DNA of 64,000 nt from Gossypium raimondii (Eukaryota > Streptophyta > Magnoliopsida > Malvales > Malvaceae). Numbering within the stretch: position 1 is the stretch's first letter; each line of letters begins with the position of its first letter. The position numbers were made by a program, and so were the translations under genes. Positions 11,640-22,983 of the stretch are shown one piece after another. The notes under the pieces were generated by a model. That model did no database searches. It was not told where the DNA came from and saw only the letters and a list, made by a program, of their open reading frames with translations. Where the stretch lies: assembly GCF_025698545.1 (NCBI RefSeq), contig NC_068576.1, forward strand, positions 2,157,928 to 2,221,927. Direction: 5' to 3'.

Positions 11640-12560
11640 TTTTTATAATTAAAGCTACAAACCTGGTCGATAAATCAACAATCTTAGAAAGTCATAATAC
11701 AAAGAAAATTCTGAAAATACTAATAACATAAAATGTGATAAAGCAGAACGACTGAGCTTCCACTACGCTGACTCGATCAAGACTGTGAGTTACCTGTAAT
11801 TCAGTCAATAGACAAAATGAGTTGATAACTCAATCTGTGTAACAAATATAAATTCAAATAGAATCATAAATATAACAGTAAATTCCCAAACTCGTGTTCA
11901 AAATCAGAATCAGAGGATATTCAGTACAGTTTTAACAAATCAGATGAAAGGCAAAACAATTCAAATTCAGATAAAGAACAAATCAAAAACAGATGCAATT
12001 TTCCTACCCCCCATCCACTACACACTATCTCCAACCAACCCAACACACCATAAAGGGAAATTAATACCCATCTAACCCTACACACCACATGGTATCGGTA
12101 CGACACGTTCAACATGATTGCAGACTAGCTGCCAGATCAGATTGTGATAAAACGCCAGATTCAGATATAGATTGTGGCTTAGCTACTGAACCAAAATAGA
12201 TCACATCCTCGTTTACATGATTCCCACCTAGTGCAGATGCAGATTACAAATGTTAGATATCAAGAACATACATACAACTATCCAGATACAATTCATAATT
12301 AAATAGTACAGATCAATATCATTAATAGTCATCCCATTCAGTATACGTTTAGATAATCAGCTATTCAGTCTCAAATCATTCGATAGTAACTTATACGGTC
12401 TAATTCAGATCATACGAGCCCTACGGAAGGCCTACATTCGAGTCGAACGACACTTACGGCCCTAGGAAAAAATTTTAGTACTTTGACTCACACGCCCGTG
12501 TGGCCCTTTTTAGTCATACACGGTCGTGTGGCTTACAATAGTGAGTTACATGGTCCAGCA
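11640..12560 (-). mobile_element. Ty3/gypsy LTR remnant, minus orientation
   Basis: Non-coding sequence sharing blocks with 18.8-21.5 kb: CTAACCCTACAC..CACATG, the GCTGAGCTGCCAG-like block (here CTAGCTGCCAG), GTGAGTTACATGGTC, and ACACGCCCGTGTG palindromes at about 12490-12530. No polymerase gene is inside. The assignment rests on this internal similarity and on the gypsy polymerase fragment 2 kb further on. Confidence 0.45.
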
Positions 12561-14710
12561 CGTAACAGCTCGTTTTTTAGTAGTGTCGAAAATAATAGTT
12601 TCAGGGCCACCAAATTTGACGAGTAAGTTCGTAAATATTATTATTTAATATTTACGAGTCAAATGTGATTTTTAAAAAGGTTTTTGATTTGATAATTTAT
12701 GTTATATAAGTGATTTATTAAGTTCAAGTGGTTTTAGAAAATAAGGTATCGGGACCTTGATTTTATAAACTGAGCCGTAAATATTTTTATAAATATTAAT
12801 GGAGTGTCATTAAGGTATTATTAAATTTTCGTTAAGAAATTTTAACGTTTCGATGGTTAATTAATTAAAAGGAATAAATTAAAAAAGTTCATTCCGGGAC
12901 TCTATTCCGTAAATCGGACTCGTAAATATTTTTAATAAATATTTACGAAGCTAGTTGTGTAGTTAATTAGGTTTCAGTTAAGTGAATTTACTTAAATTAA
13001 AAGTAAATTAGATATAAAGACTAAATTGCATATAGGGTGAAATTTGAATTATAAATTAAAGAAAAACTAAAGGACTCAAGAAACAATTATGCCATTGTTT
13101 CTTTATGAGGCGGCTTAGATTTTTTGTGAAATCATTATAAAACTTTAAGTTAATATATATTATAATATTTACTTAAGTATTAAGTATATATATTATATTA
13201 TATTATAATAAAACAAAATAATAATATAATAATGTATAATAAAACAAATAAAGAATAAATAAAAAAGAAAGAAGGAGAAAAGTTAGGATTTTAATGGTTC
13301 AAAGCTCAATTGGTTAGTCAATTTAGTCTCTTTTCTTGTAATTTTATGTTTTTAGAATCCGGTATTAAATACTACTTGACCCATGACAAAATTTTAGAAT
13401 TTATTAAATTTTTAAGTGATGTTTATGTTGAATAATTTTAGTATTAGGGATTAAATTGATAGGTTTTAAGTTAGAAATGAAAATGATTGAATTGTAGAAT
13501 AAATTGTAAATTTTGAGTATTAGAGACTAAATTGTGAAATTCTAAAATTTAGGGATTTAAGTGAAATTAGGGAGTTAAATCTAGTCTAAAGTGAAATTTG
13601 TGTGAAAATATAAGATTGATTGTGAAGAAATAAAATTAGTCTCGGTTTAAGGACTAAATTGGAATTTAGAAAAATATTGAGTAAAAATTGAAATATTAAA
13701 TATGAGATTGAATTGTGTTGTGTTGTATTGATGAATTTTAATTGTTTTAATTACGTAGCTAACGTCATACCGGAATCCTCGACTAAAAAGGGAAAAGATA
13801 AAATCGACGAGGAATAGCTCAGAATTTCTAATTATTAATTGTTGTATTTTGATTAAATGTTATGGTAAGTGATTAAAGTGAGAATTATTGTGTTTTACAA
13901 TTGAAATGGATTGATTTAGTATGTGATGAATTTATTGAATTTATATTGATTGAATTGATATATATATATATTGAATATATTGATTATTTGAATTGAAATG
14001 AATATTGGTTATATTTGGAAAGTGAATTGAAACCCTATTAATTTTATCGGGCTAAGTTGGATATAGATGGTATGCCATAGGATGGGAAGAGTTCAGGGAT
14101 TTCTTCGACTTCAAGTCGATGAGACACTGGGTGTCAATTTATTACTTCGGATTAATTCGATGAGGCACTAGGTGCCAATTTACTTCGGTTTAACCGATGA
14201 GACACTGTGTGTCAATTTATTACTTGGAATTATCTGATGAGGCACTGGGTGCAAAACTGATGTGTTTTGGTTGGATCCGTGTATCCGTCCGAGTCATGTT
14301 AATTGGGGTAAATGAATAATAAAGTCTTGTAATTGATATTGAAATGGAATGATATGAGAAAAGAAGTGGAATAGTGAATTGAATATGGTATGGATAAAGC
14401 AATTGCATAAATGAAATGTGATTAAAATTGTGAAAAGTTATTTCTATAGCAAGTGATGAAAAATTTAGTATTGTATGGTTTTAAATGTTCAATTGTGTTT
14501 AACATTTTATTATACATATTATATTGTTCTATTTTTAATTATTCGGATTATAGAAATATCACTGAGTTTTTACTTAGCGTACGGTTTTGTTTTCTGTGCG
14601 CAGGTTAGGTACTTAATTTTGATCGTCGATTCAGCACCCAACAACGATCCCGAACTCAAACGTGGTGATGTTTTTCCTTTTGTATCGGCGTGTACCTAGG
14701 GTGTCTAAAT
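12561..14710. mobile_element. LTR-like sequence with minisatellite, probably gypsy
   Basis: Long AT-rich stretch without genes, carrying ACTAAATTG-type repeats, TATATATATA at about 13960 and a four-copy minisatellite at 14118-14275. It ends close to the gypsy polymerase fragment. The repeat content is that of a large plant gypsy LTR. Its borders are not clear and no TG..CA pair with a target duplication was found. The open frame at 14475-14699 has no recognisable domain. Confidence 0.4.
14118..14275 (+). repeat. Four-copy minisatellite, period about 40 bp
   Basis: Copies begin at 14118, 14159, 14196 and 14236, each starting GATGAGRCACTRKGTGYCAA. Within each, GRCAC and GTGYC can pair as a small hairpin. 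Copies differ by point changes and a few bases in length. Confidence 0.85.
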
Positions 14711-14714
14711 ATTT

Positions 14715-15690
14715 TCGGTCATCACTCTACGACTAAGAGCATCGGCCACAACATTAGCCTTATTGGGATGGTACTCTACCGTGCAGTCATAATCCTTAAG
14801 CAACGTAACCCATCTACGTTACCTAAAGTTTAACTCTTTCTGAGTTAGCAGATACTTGAGGTTCTTATGGTCGGTGTAGATGATACACCTCTCACTATAC
14901 AGATAGTGCCTCTAGATTTTTAGAGCAAAGACAACTGTAGCCAACTTAAGGTCGTGCGTATGATAGTTGCCCTCGTGTGACTTAAACTGTTGAAACGCAT
15001 AAACCACAACTTTATAGTTCTGCATCAAAACACACCCCAAACTGACGTACGAAGCATCGCTATAAACTACAAACTCCCTACTAGATTCAGGCTATGCCAA
15101 ACCCTAAAATAGGAACTTGTGTCAAAATATATTTAAGCCTTTCAAAGCTCAACTGCTGCTCATCAGACCACATGAACGGGGTGTTCTTACATAATAATTT
15201 AGTCAAGAGAGACGCAATAAGGGAGGATCCCTCGACAAACCTTCAGTAATAACTTGCCAAGCCTAGAAAACTCCGAAGCTCAGACACATTCTTCAGTTGT
15301 TTCCCCTCGACCACAGCCTCAATTTTCTTGGGATATACTCGGATCCTTTCAGCAAGCAAACATGCCCCAGAAAAGTAACCTTTTGCAACCAGAACTCACA
15401 CTTTCTAAACTTAGCATATAACTGTTTCTCGCGGAGTACCTGCAGAACTATTCGAAGATGTTTGTTGTGCTCATCCTCAGTCTTTGAATAAATCAGAATG
15501 TTCTTAATAAAAACTACTAAAAACCAATCCAGATATGGTTGAAATACCCAGTTCATCATATCTATAAATGCAGTCAGAGCATTCGTCAAACCAAAAGACA
15601 TGAATAGAAACTCATAATGCCCATAACGTGTCTAGAAAGTAGTTTTAAACACATCAATTTCCTTAACCTTAAGTTGATGGTAACAAGAAC
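14715..15690 (-). pseudogene. Ty3/gypsy reverse transcriptase-RNase H fragment
   Basis: On the minus strand the sequence opens inside the reverse transcriptase (YHQLKVKEIDVFKT, then [17 protein letters not shown]). It continues through the thumb region ([41 protein letters not shown]) into RNase H and ends near DYDCTVEYHP..ADALSRR at about 14715. These are standard Ty3/gypsy motifs. The YXDD region reads as FIKN here, so the catalytic Asp pair is lost. Only 15601-15293 is open; the rest has stops. The frame is cut at 15690 exactly where the TGTAACACCCC sequence begins, indicating a nested insertion. Confidence 0.85.
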
Positions 15691-18432
15691 TGTAACACCC
15701 CAAACACGGCCCAGACGTTATAGCTGGTGTAATAGGCCCAATTTGCCCGGCCGTTAGTAAAATAAACCAAATGAAATAACAAAATTAAATAGTCCAGTAA
15801 ACAGTCCAAATTACAAAAATTCACCAGACCCAAAATTTAACCCATACCCAATCTAAATTCCTAAAATAGTGGCCCAATTACAATATGGCCCAATGCCCAA
15901 AACAATTCCTGCAAACCCTAAAGACCAAAACCCTAAGCCTTCAGCCGCCGTTGCCCTCACGTGCCCCACGAGCCACGCCTCCGAGTCGCTCCACGTCGTA
16001 CGCCTCCGTACAGCCTTCGCACACCGCCACGTACAGCGCGTACAACTGTACCTACACACAAGCAAACAAGAAAAAATGAACAGAAAACAGTAGCAAACAA
16101 AAAAGGAGTAAAAGATATTTCTTTTGTAATTTTTTTTTATTTTTCTGGCAATATAAAAGCCAAATGCGCATTGTAAACAAAGAGGTGGATCAATAGAAAA
16201 ACAAATAAAAAGAAAAAGCAAAAAAAACTGAGTTTCGAAAAGGTGATCGTAAGTCTCATTTTTTTCTCTTCGATTCCTTTTTTGTTTCGTTTCTTGAACA
16301 TTCATTTGTTATACTGGGTGTTGGTAAAGAAAAAATAAAAAATAGGGGTTTACCTTCGTAATAAGGCTATCGAACCCCTGCCTACTCCGTCGCAATCGGA
16401 GCTCAGATGGGGAGCCTGAGAGCGGCGCAGCTTTCAGATGAGAGAAGGGCTTTTTGTTTTTGATCTGTTTTCCACTTTATTAAGTGGCTAGGTGTAGGTT
16501 TTTTTAGCATTATAAGAATCATAAAACGGTGCCGTTTGAGTCTGGTTCGGTGGCTCTAAAACGGCACCGTATTGAGCTTACCCGATGACTCGGCCCAGAC
16601 GTGGCTTGACCCGCGTGTTCTGGCATGGAGAGGGATATTTGCAAAATCGGTCCATCCCTTTTCTGACGTATTTGAATCGGTCTCAATCCTTCTTTTCAAT
16701 TTAGCCCTGTACTTTGCTTTTGTTTCATTTCAACCTAGCCTGCAACACAGCGTTTCGGGGAAGCGGGATATTTCCCAATCGAGCCCCCGATATAATTCGC
16801 GTATTACAGTATGGTCCCCCATTTTATTTTAATCTCATTAGTTCCCTGTTAATTCGGTTTTGTTTGTGATTTAATCCTTGTTATTGTTTAGTTTTTTTAT
16901 TTATTAATTAATTTATTGCTGTCATTACTATTATTATATATCATTATTTACATCAAGTTTTTATGTGTATTATTTAGTCTAAGCTAATATGTGTCTTGTT
17001 TTATGTGTTTCATTTTTCTTCTCATAGGATATTTATTTTAAAATTTATTTGGGATACTACCATTTTATGTAGTATTTATATTTTTCTTTAACCTTTTTTA
17101 TTTATTTTAATTTTCGTACGAATATATATAAAGATAGTTGCCTATTTAATACAATATGGATTCCTTTAAAAATACCTTATTATATATTTGCTTATTTTAA
17201 TTCCTTTTATATTGCTATACATATATGAAATTTTTCGTTCTATTATTTATCTATACTAACCTATATACATCATTCTATATTTTATATATAATTTTGATTT
17301 TAAAATTCATCCACATATTGCTTATTATTATTAATATTTTTATCTTTTAGCTCTAGTGTGTTTTATTCAAATTCTTTCCTCCATACAATTTTCAATTCTT
17401 TCTTGTAATGTTATTGTATTGGCTTGCATGGTGTTTCATTCGAGATAAATTTCCTAATTCAATCGGCCCTTGATTGTTAATATTGGCATGGATATAAGGA
17501 TTATCACTTGCGCATGCATGTATTGCGTTGCTTGTTTATGCTTACGGATTATTTGAGTTCATTAGTGTGTACTTTGGTCTACGAATTGCCACATCCATTA
17601 CCAATCCATCAAACTTTACTCGCTTAAAAGGTCACATTTGATATCGTTTAAACATCAAATCATTTCATTCAAAAGCTTTCGAGATAATGTATTGCTCGAT
17701 ATTTAGAATCCACGGGATAATTGAGCCCTAACGTATTGGGTTCTAATTTTCCTCGTTGAATCTAAATACTCGATAATTCTCTTTAATCGAGGCATAAACC
17801 AAAAACTTACTTTCGGGAATTAAATACGTCGTGTCCTAATGTATTGGATATGACGTGTCGTTTTCTCGAAATGAAGAGTTAAATAATAAGGGCTATATTC
17901 AATGCTAGGAATTTAGAGAAATTGTGCCCTAACGTATTGAGTTTCAATTTTTCATCTGACTTAAAGCAACTGAATATCCCTTTTTAACTTCACCGCACAA
18001 GTTTTGGAAATCAAAAGACAAGCTTATTCTCGAGGACTAAAAATGTCGTGCCCTAATGTATTAGGTGTGACATTTTATTACTCTGAGACAAGGAGGTCTT
18101 TAGCATCCGCATTGATTTATCCAAGCATCTTTTATAAAATTAACATTAATAAAAGGAAGGATCATGTTTTTTAAAATTCTTCACGAATTTTCGATATTCA
18201 AAATTAAGACCTTAATTAATCAATTCTGTACCAATTTTGGGCGTTACGAGGTGCTAACCCTTCCTCGTGCGTAACCGACTCCCGAACCTGTTTTCTCAAA
18301 TTTCGTAGACCAAAATCATTTTCAAGGTGAGCCGATGACACCTTAATAAAGGGTCGGTGGCGACTCCAATTTTCATTTCATTTTTAAGTCGACTACTAAA
18401 ATTTTTGTTTTTCAATAAAAATGGTTTCGACA
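15691..18432 (+). mobile_element. Large LTR-like sequence (about 2.7 kb) nested in gypsy pol
   Basis: Begins TGTAACACCCC immediately after the interrupted reverse transcriptase and can be read to a CA at 18431-18432 (GGTTTCGACA), giving TG..CA ends as in an LTR. Just before the end it has the GGTCGGTGGCGACTCC block seen near many plant LTR ends. It includes a GC-rich transcribed-looking stretch (15890-16060), paired AAACGGTGCCGTTT / AAACGGCACCGTA motifs (about 16520-16570) and a four-copy motif array (17726-18075). Open frames at 15853-16305 and 16572-16832 have no family resemblance. The flanking five bases (AGAAC and GCTGG) do not match, so a simple solo LTR is not proven. Confidence 0.55.
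17726..18075 (+). repeat. Four-copy dispersed motif CCCTAAYGTATTRGG
   Basis: The motif lies at 17726, 17834, 17936 and 18051, spaced about 100-115 bp, each followed by a GACRT- or CAATTTT-like tail and separated by similar CTCGA/TCGAAA-containing sequence. It is a degenerate tandem duplication inside the LTR. Confidence 0.75.
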
Positions 18433-18955
18433 GCTGGATCTAGCGATGTCACATGATAGGGTGTTTGAAAATCGTGTCGATATGTTAAAACAATTTCCAT
18501 TGAATTTCTTATCTTAATATCTTATTAGTTCCAAAATTGTGTTGCGCATTTAATCGATAGTTTCAAAACATTATTCGTTTGCGAAAGCTTTTAAAACAGA
18601 TTAAATAATCGTGCTTTGTTTCTTTTGAAAACCGAGGTTTCCTACTACTAGCAGTTGTAATCCATAAGGTAAAGATAATTAAAACCTAAAACCAAAGTTC
18701 GAAAGTCTAATTACAACCCAAAAACTTAGCCAGTAAAAATAGAATAGAAATAAAACTAATTATCGTAAATATGAGTTAAAAACCATGAAAGTCCAGAACC
18801 GTGGTCACTGTCGAGTCCTCCGCCGCACCGATCTGTCTCGATCTGGGGATTACCTGTGCACATTTAAACAAAAGGAGTGAGTTTATGAAAACTCAGTGTG
18901 TAATCCCATAGAAAACAAACAATAGCAAATCACAGTACACAATTAAAGCAGTCCT

Positions 18956-19060
18956 GGGCCTAAGCCCTTTTTCAGTATTAGCAATAGTTTGGGTCTTAGC
19001 CCATCTCAGTACAGTATCAAATATGCAGTAGGGCCTTAGCCCATCACAGTATCAGTAGCA
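18956..19060 (+). repeat. Three-copy GGGCCTTAGCCC minisatellite
   Basis: Copies start at 18956, 18991 and 19031 (GGGCCTAAGCCC, GGGTCTTAGCCC, GGGCCTTAGCCC), each followed by a CAGTA-rich spacer. The unit is a near-perfect palindrome, so each can form a hairpin. Confidence 0.75.
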
Positions 19061-19253
19061 GTCACGTAGTATTCAGTAAAAAAGTCTTACCCAACCAGCC
19101 TCTACAAACTATATTCGTCTAACCCTACACTCCATGTGGGGATCAAATCAACTCACCTATCCCCACACTCCAGGTAGTACCGAATGCGATACAAAATAGT
19201 AATTTGCAGCTGAGCTGCCAGTATGTTAGGCTTAAGAGCCTTTCAGTACACTT

Positions 19254-19612
19254 TAGAGGTGATTATGGGTCGGGCCGGGTTCAGGCCAGGCCCAGACAAA
19301 ATTTTAAGCCTGTTTTCTAGGCTCGGGCTAGGCCCGATCCAAAATATGGGCCAAAAAAATTATCTACGCCCGGCTCGAAAGAAAATTGCTAAGCCCGAGC
19401 CCGGCCCATATTAAATTTTACAACACCAAAATAGCATATTTTAAAAAGAAAATAGCATATTAAATTTTAAAAAGTATATCTGATTAAAAATAAAAAATAT
19501 ATATTTAATATATAATTTAGCCCGGCCCGAGCAAAAAGGTTTTACACGACCTTCCCATTTTTTGAACGGGCTGTCAGGCCGAGCCAGGTAGCCCAACCCA
19601 TTATCACATCTA
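19254..19612. mobile_element. hAT-type MITE, GC-rich ends, perfect 8-bp target duplication
   Basis: A 359-bp element with ends TAGAGGTGATTATGGGTCGG and, reversed, TAGATGTGATAATGGGTTGG (19 of 23 terminal bases match). It is flanked by the perfect 8-bp direct repeat GTACACTT at 19246-19253 and 19613-19620. Eight-base duplications are the hallmark of hAT elements. The arms are rich in GGCCCGG / CCGGGCC blocks that pair with each other, and the core is AT-rich. A 63-codon frame over the left arm is not a gene. It is inserted in the surrounding gypsy LTR, so it is younger than that. Confidence 0.85.
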
Positions 19613-20039
19613 GTACACTTCTTCCAAATATAATTAACCCAACCCCATGCAATGCAACATACAAGTCACGACATGCTATCTCAGGACATCAGTACATATA
19701 ACCAGTTCAGTATACAAGCATACTATCATCATGCTCAACACATATATAAATCAAACAGTCGGTTCGTACAATTATGAGTCTAAGTGATGCTTACCGACCT
19801 TACAGTAGGTTCACAGTCGACTTGGGCGACTCGTGCAACCTTAGCAATCAATTTAGTGAAAATGGGCTCACACGCCTATGTGGTCTGCCCGTGTGGGCCC
19901 ACTCGGCTCAAATTGGCCTTGGCCGCGTGATCCATTTTTAATGTAACCCGTGCAAGCTAAATATTCATATACGTTTTCACTATTTACTTATATGTTCCTT
20001 CAAGCTGTCTACTTGAGTCACTGTTACTAAATTATTTAT

Positions 20040-20570
20040 ATCTTGAGCTACAAAATTCCAAATTAAGGTTCGCTTGATGTCTTTGAAACTAGACTCAAAT
20101 ACATTTCTACCATAAAAGTTTCAGAATTTTTGGTTCAACCAATAAGTACAGTAAAATCTTCAATCTTACTCATGTTCTGCTGTCTGATAGCTTCGACCTT
20201 TCTTTGCTAAAAATTAATTATCTATTAGTAAAAAATTTGGATGATGTTACCATTTGTTTCTACTGAAAATAGACTCATTAATAATTTAAAAATGTAAATT
20301 TTATCCCCTAATTATTTTTCTCCAATTTTTTATGATTTTCCAAAGTTAGAACAGGAGAACCCGAATTTATTCTGACCTTATCTCACAAAATTCATTATAT
20401 CTCATGATTTAGAATTCCATTACTTACTCCATTTATTCTATGAAAAACTAGACTCAATAATATTTAATTACATATTTTTTTAATCCTCTAATTTGATTTC
20501 CACAATTTATGGTGATTTTTAAAATTTAGCCTACTGCTGTTGTCCAAACAGCAAGCAATTTTGGCTTTTC
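20040..20570 (+). repeat. Three-copy tandem repeat, period about 180 bp
   Basis: The anchor ACTAGACTCA (AATAGACTCA in copy two) lies at 20088, 20268 and 20447, spaced 180 and 179 bp. Each copy then runs through an AT-rich stretch to ATTTTTTATGATTTTCCAAAGTTAGA-like sequence. Copies are diverged, so the duplication is old. It lies inside the gypsy LTR remnant. Confidence 0.7.
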
Positions 20571-22590
20571 ACTGAATCCCATTTTCTACGTTTTGGGTAC
20601 ACACTTGGTTTTGTTTGATACTAAAATAGTCCCCAAGCACTCCAAAGCCTATAATTGAACAAATAAAACTAATTTAATCTCACATAACGTGATCCCAAAT
20701 CGAACTCGTATCGAGGTTTTAACCCATAAGCGACTAAACCTTACCTTCAACCGATGAACAGTAATCCCACACAAATTAAGACTTCGATTGGTGGTTACAA
20801 TCCCTTGAATCCTCCCCTAATTAGCATAAACAAAACACTTCAGAAGAAAGTTAACAAACGGAGACAAATCACTTATCTAAAACTTACCGAACGATTGCAG
20901 ACAAACGTGGAGCGACACGAGGTAGAGTGGGAAAAGAAAAATCAAGAAGATGAAAGGTGAAAGAGAGCAGAAATTCGGCAGCAATGAAGAGAAAAATAGA
21001 AAAAGGGTGGAGGGGTTTTAGGAAAAGTAAAAAAAGAAAAAAAATGAATATAATATTTGATAACCACCCCAATGCCTTATTTCTCTCAATCAAACTCCCC
21101 ACTAAATCCATTAGTCAGATTTTTAGTCCATCTCAAACTCTCCTGGACGCACGAGCAAAAATAATGCCCACACCAAGATTCAAACATAAAACCTCATTCA
21201 CACCAACACTCCACTTATCCACCAGACCAATAGACCCAGTCTATTAATTATTTGCCAACTTTTACTTAAAAGCCTACTAACCAAAGATAGGGCTTACTCA
21301 TAAAAATACCAAAATTTGCCTAAGTCCTGGCTTGAACTTGGGACCTCCCTAACACACCCAGAACACATAACCACTAAAGCAGACAAATATTTTGTGTCAC
21401 ACATTCACACAACCGTGTGACTTACAACAGTGAGTTACACAGTCTAACACACGGCCATGCTCATACCCGTGTGACTTAAAGCTTTAAATATCTCTCACAC
21501 AGCCTGGACACACGCCCATGTCTCTAGCCCATATGACTCTAATTCACAAACAGTGAGTTACATGGCCTGGACACGTGCTCGTGTTCCTAGCCCGTATGAT
21601 TCTAATTCACAAACAGTAAGTTACATGGTCAGACACACAACTGTGTGACTCGCACGCCTACCACCTGGCTATGTGGTGTCAACAACCATTTTTTTATGAT
21701 TGAAATTCGCTGAGAATCGAGTTATCGTTACTCATCTAAAATAGTTTAGAAGTAGAAACAACACAGAAGACTCCCGAGACCTAAAATGACCATCCAATAA
21801 CCAAGTAAACAAATTATTCGACAAAAATCACACAATTTAGCACAAAACTAACTATGTCAAAAGTTTCGACACAAATCCTTCAAACGAAACCAACACTTAT
21901 CATCGAATCACTAGAGATTACTCAAATTAACGTGTTGGGAATTACTACCTTCAATATCTACACATAAAAAGAAAGCCAAATAATCGTTTAACAGAGAATT
22001 CAAGTGAAACAATAGAAAAACCCAATTTCTAACACACGAATGAAGAACAACGAAACTTTACGAAAATAGAAGGAGATAATAGCAAAAACTTACTCAATCA
22101 CCTTCCAATCGACGCAACGAACAACGTAAACCCTCAGTTAGACCCGGTAGCAAAATTATCAAAGTAAATCGAAAGTAAAGAAAAAGAAAAACGAAGAAAA
22201 TGAAGAAGAAATAAGAAAAAGTAAAAGTAAAAAGAAGAAGGAACGTTAACTAGATTTTTTTCTAATTAAAACCAATAACTAAAATTCTGACTGTTAGCAA
22301 AAATATTTCTTAACGCATGCACTGAGACTCAAACACATGACCAAAGAAAATACAAAAGCTTAACTATTGAACCAACAATCTTATTCTTGACATAAATTCA
22401 CACAGAATTAAACTTAAATGAATAGTTTAAGGATAAATATTAAATCAAATTAGAATAGCAAAACTTTTAAAAAAATAAGGTTCAAACCCTTGACCTCAAT
22501 CATATAAACAAAACACTTAGCCACAAATACAAAGGCTTAACTATTAACAAAATTTACCAGACAACTATTTAAAATTTTGGGGTGTTAGAG

Positions 22591-22983
22591 AATCCAAATA
22601 TTATATGGTAGATGTTAATTATTCAAATACAAAAAGTTTTCTTACACCATATTGTGGGAATTATGATACGATTTGAGAAAATGGAGCTAGACACAAGAAC
22701 CAAAGATGACTCATGAACTCTTTAATTTGAGACATTCAAGACTTCGAAACGTGATTGAGAGGACATTTGTTGTTCTAAAAAAATATTCCTCATATTAACA
22801 ATATCACCTTAGTATAGCTTAAATAAACAATGTTAGATTGTACTTGCATGTTGTAAACTTCATAGCTTCATTGATAAGTAGATTTTGAATGATTCATATT
22901 TCGAAGAGTATTTGAAAGAAAGAGATGTTAATAATCTTAATGATACAGATTCAGATGATGGTGGTGATGAACTCGATCAATGA
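22591..22983 (+). pseudogene. PIF/Harbinger transposase (HARBI1-like) C-terminal relic
   Basis: Read across frame breaks, the plus strand gives YYMVDVNYSNTKSFLTPYCG, then ELFNLRHSRLRNVIERTF and VVLKK, then a LACC..LH-like stretch, ending in an acidic tail (DTDSDDGGDEL) and TGA near 22983. This order matches the C-terminal third of the DDE transposase of PIF/Harbinger elements, including the conserved RNVIERTFGVLK region. The N-terminal two thirds are missing: similarity starts abruptly where the gypsy LTR edge ends (22590). Several stops make it a dead fragment. Confidence 0.8.

Larger units (their letters stand above)
18433..22590 (-). mobile_element. Ty3/gypsy LTR-type composite remnant
   Basis: No polymerase gene remains. 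The right edge, GGGGTGTTAG at 22580-22589, is the reverse of a TAACACCCC LTR start, suggesting minus orientation. Internal signs of a gypsy LTR are a three-copy GGGCCTTAGCCC repeat (18956-19060), a three-copy 180-bp tandem block (about 20040-20570), purine-rich AGAAGAAA runs (20.9-21.05 and 22.15-22.25 kb) and a cluster of CACAC..GTGTG palindromes (21400-21670). A hAT MITE sits inside at 19254-19612. Several open frames (20754-21247) are low-complexity and not genes. Confidence 0.55.

Noticed and set aside
15853-16305. 150-codon minus-strand frame and several plus-strand frames
   Set aside because: They lie in the GC-rich part of an LTR-like block; Cys/Phe-rich reverse reading, no family.
17726-18075. 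CRISPR-like regular spacing of a short repeat
   Set aside because: Plant nuclear DNA, spacers are themselves related, and it is inside an LTR.
20754-21247. Chain of Lys/Arg-rich open frames
   Set aside because: Purine-rich low-complexity LTR sequence, not a gene.
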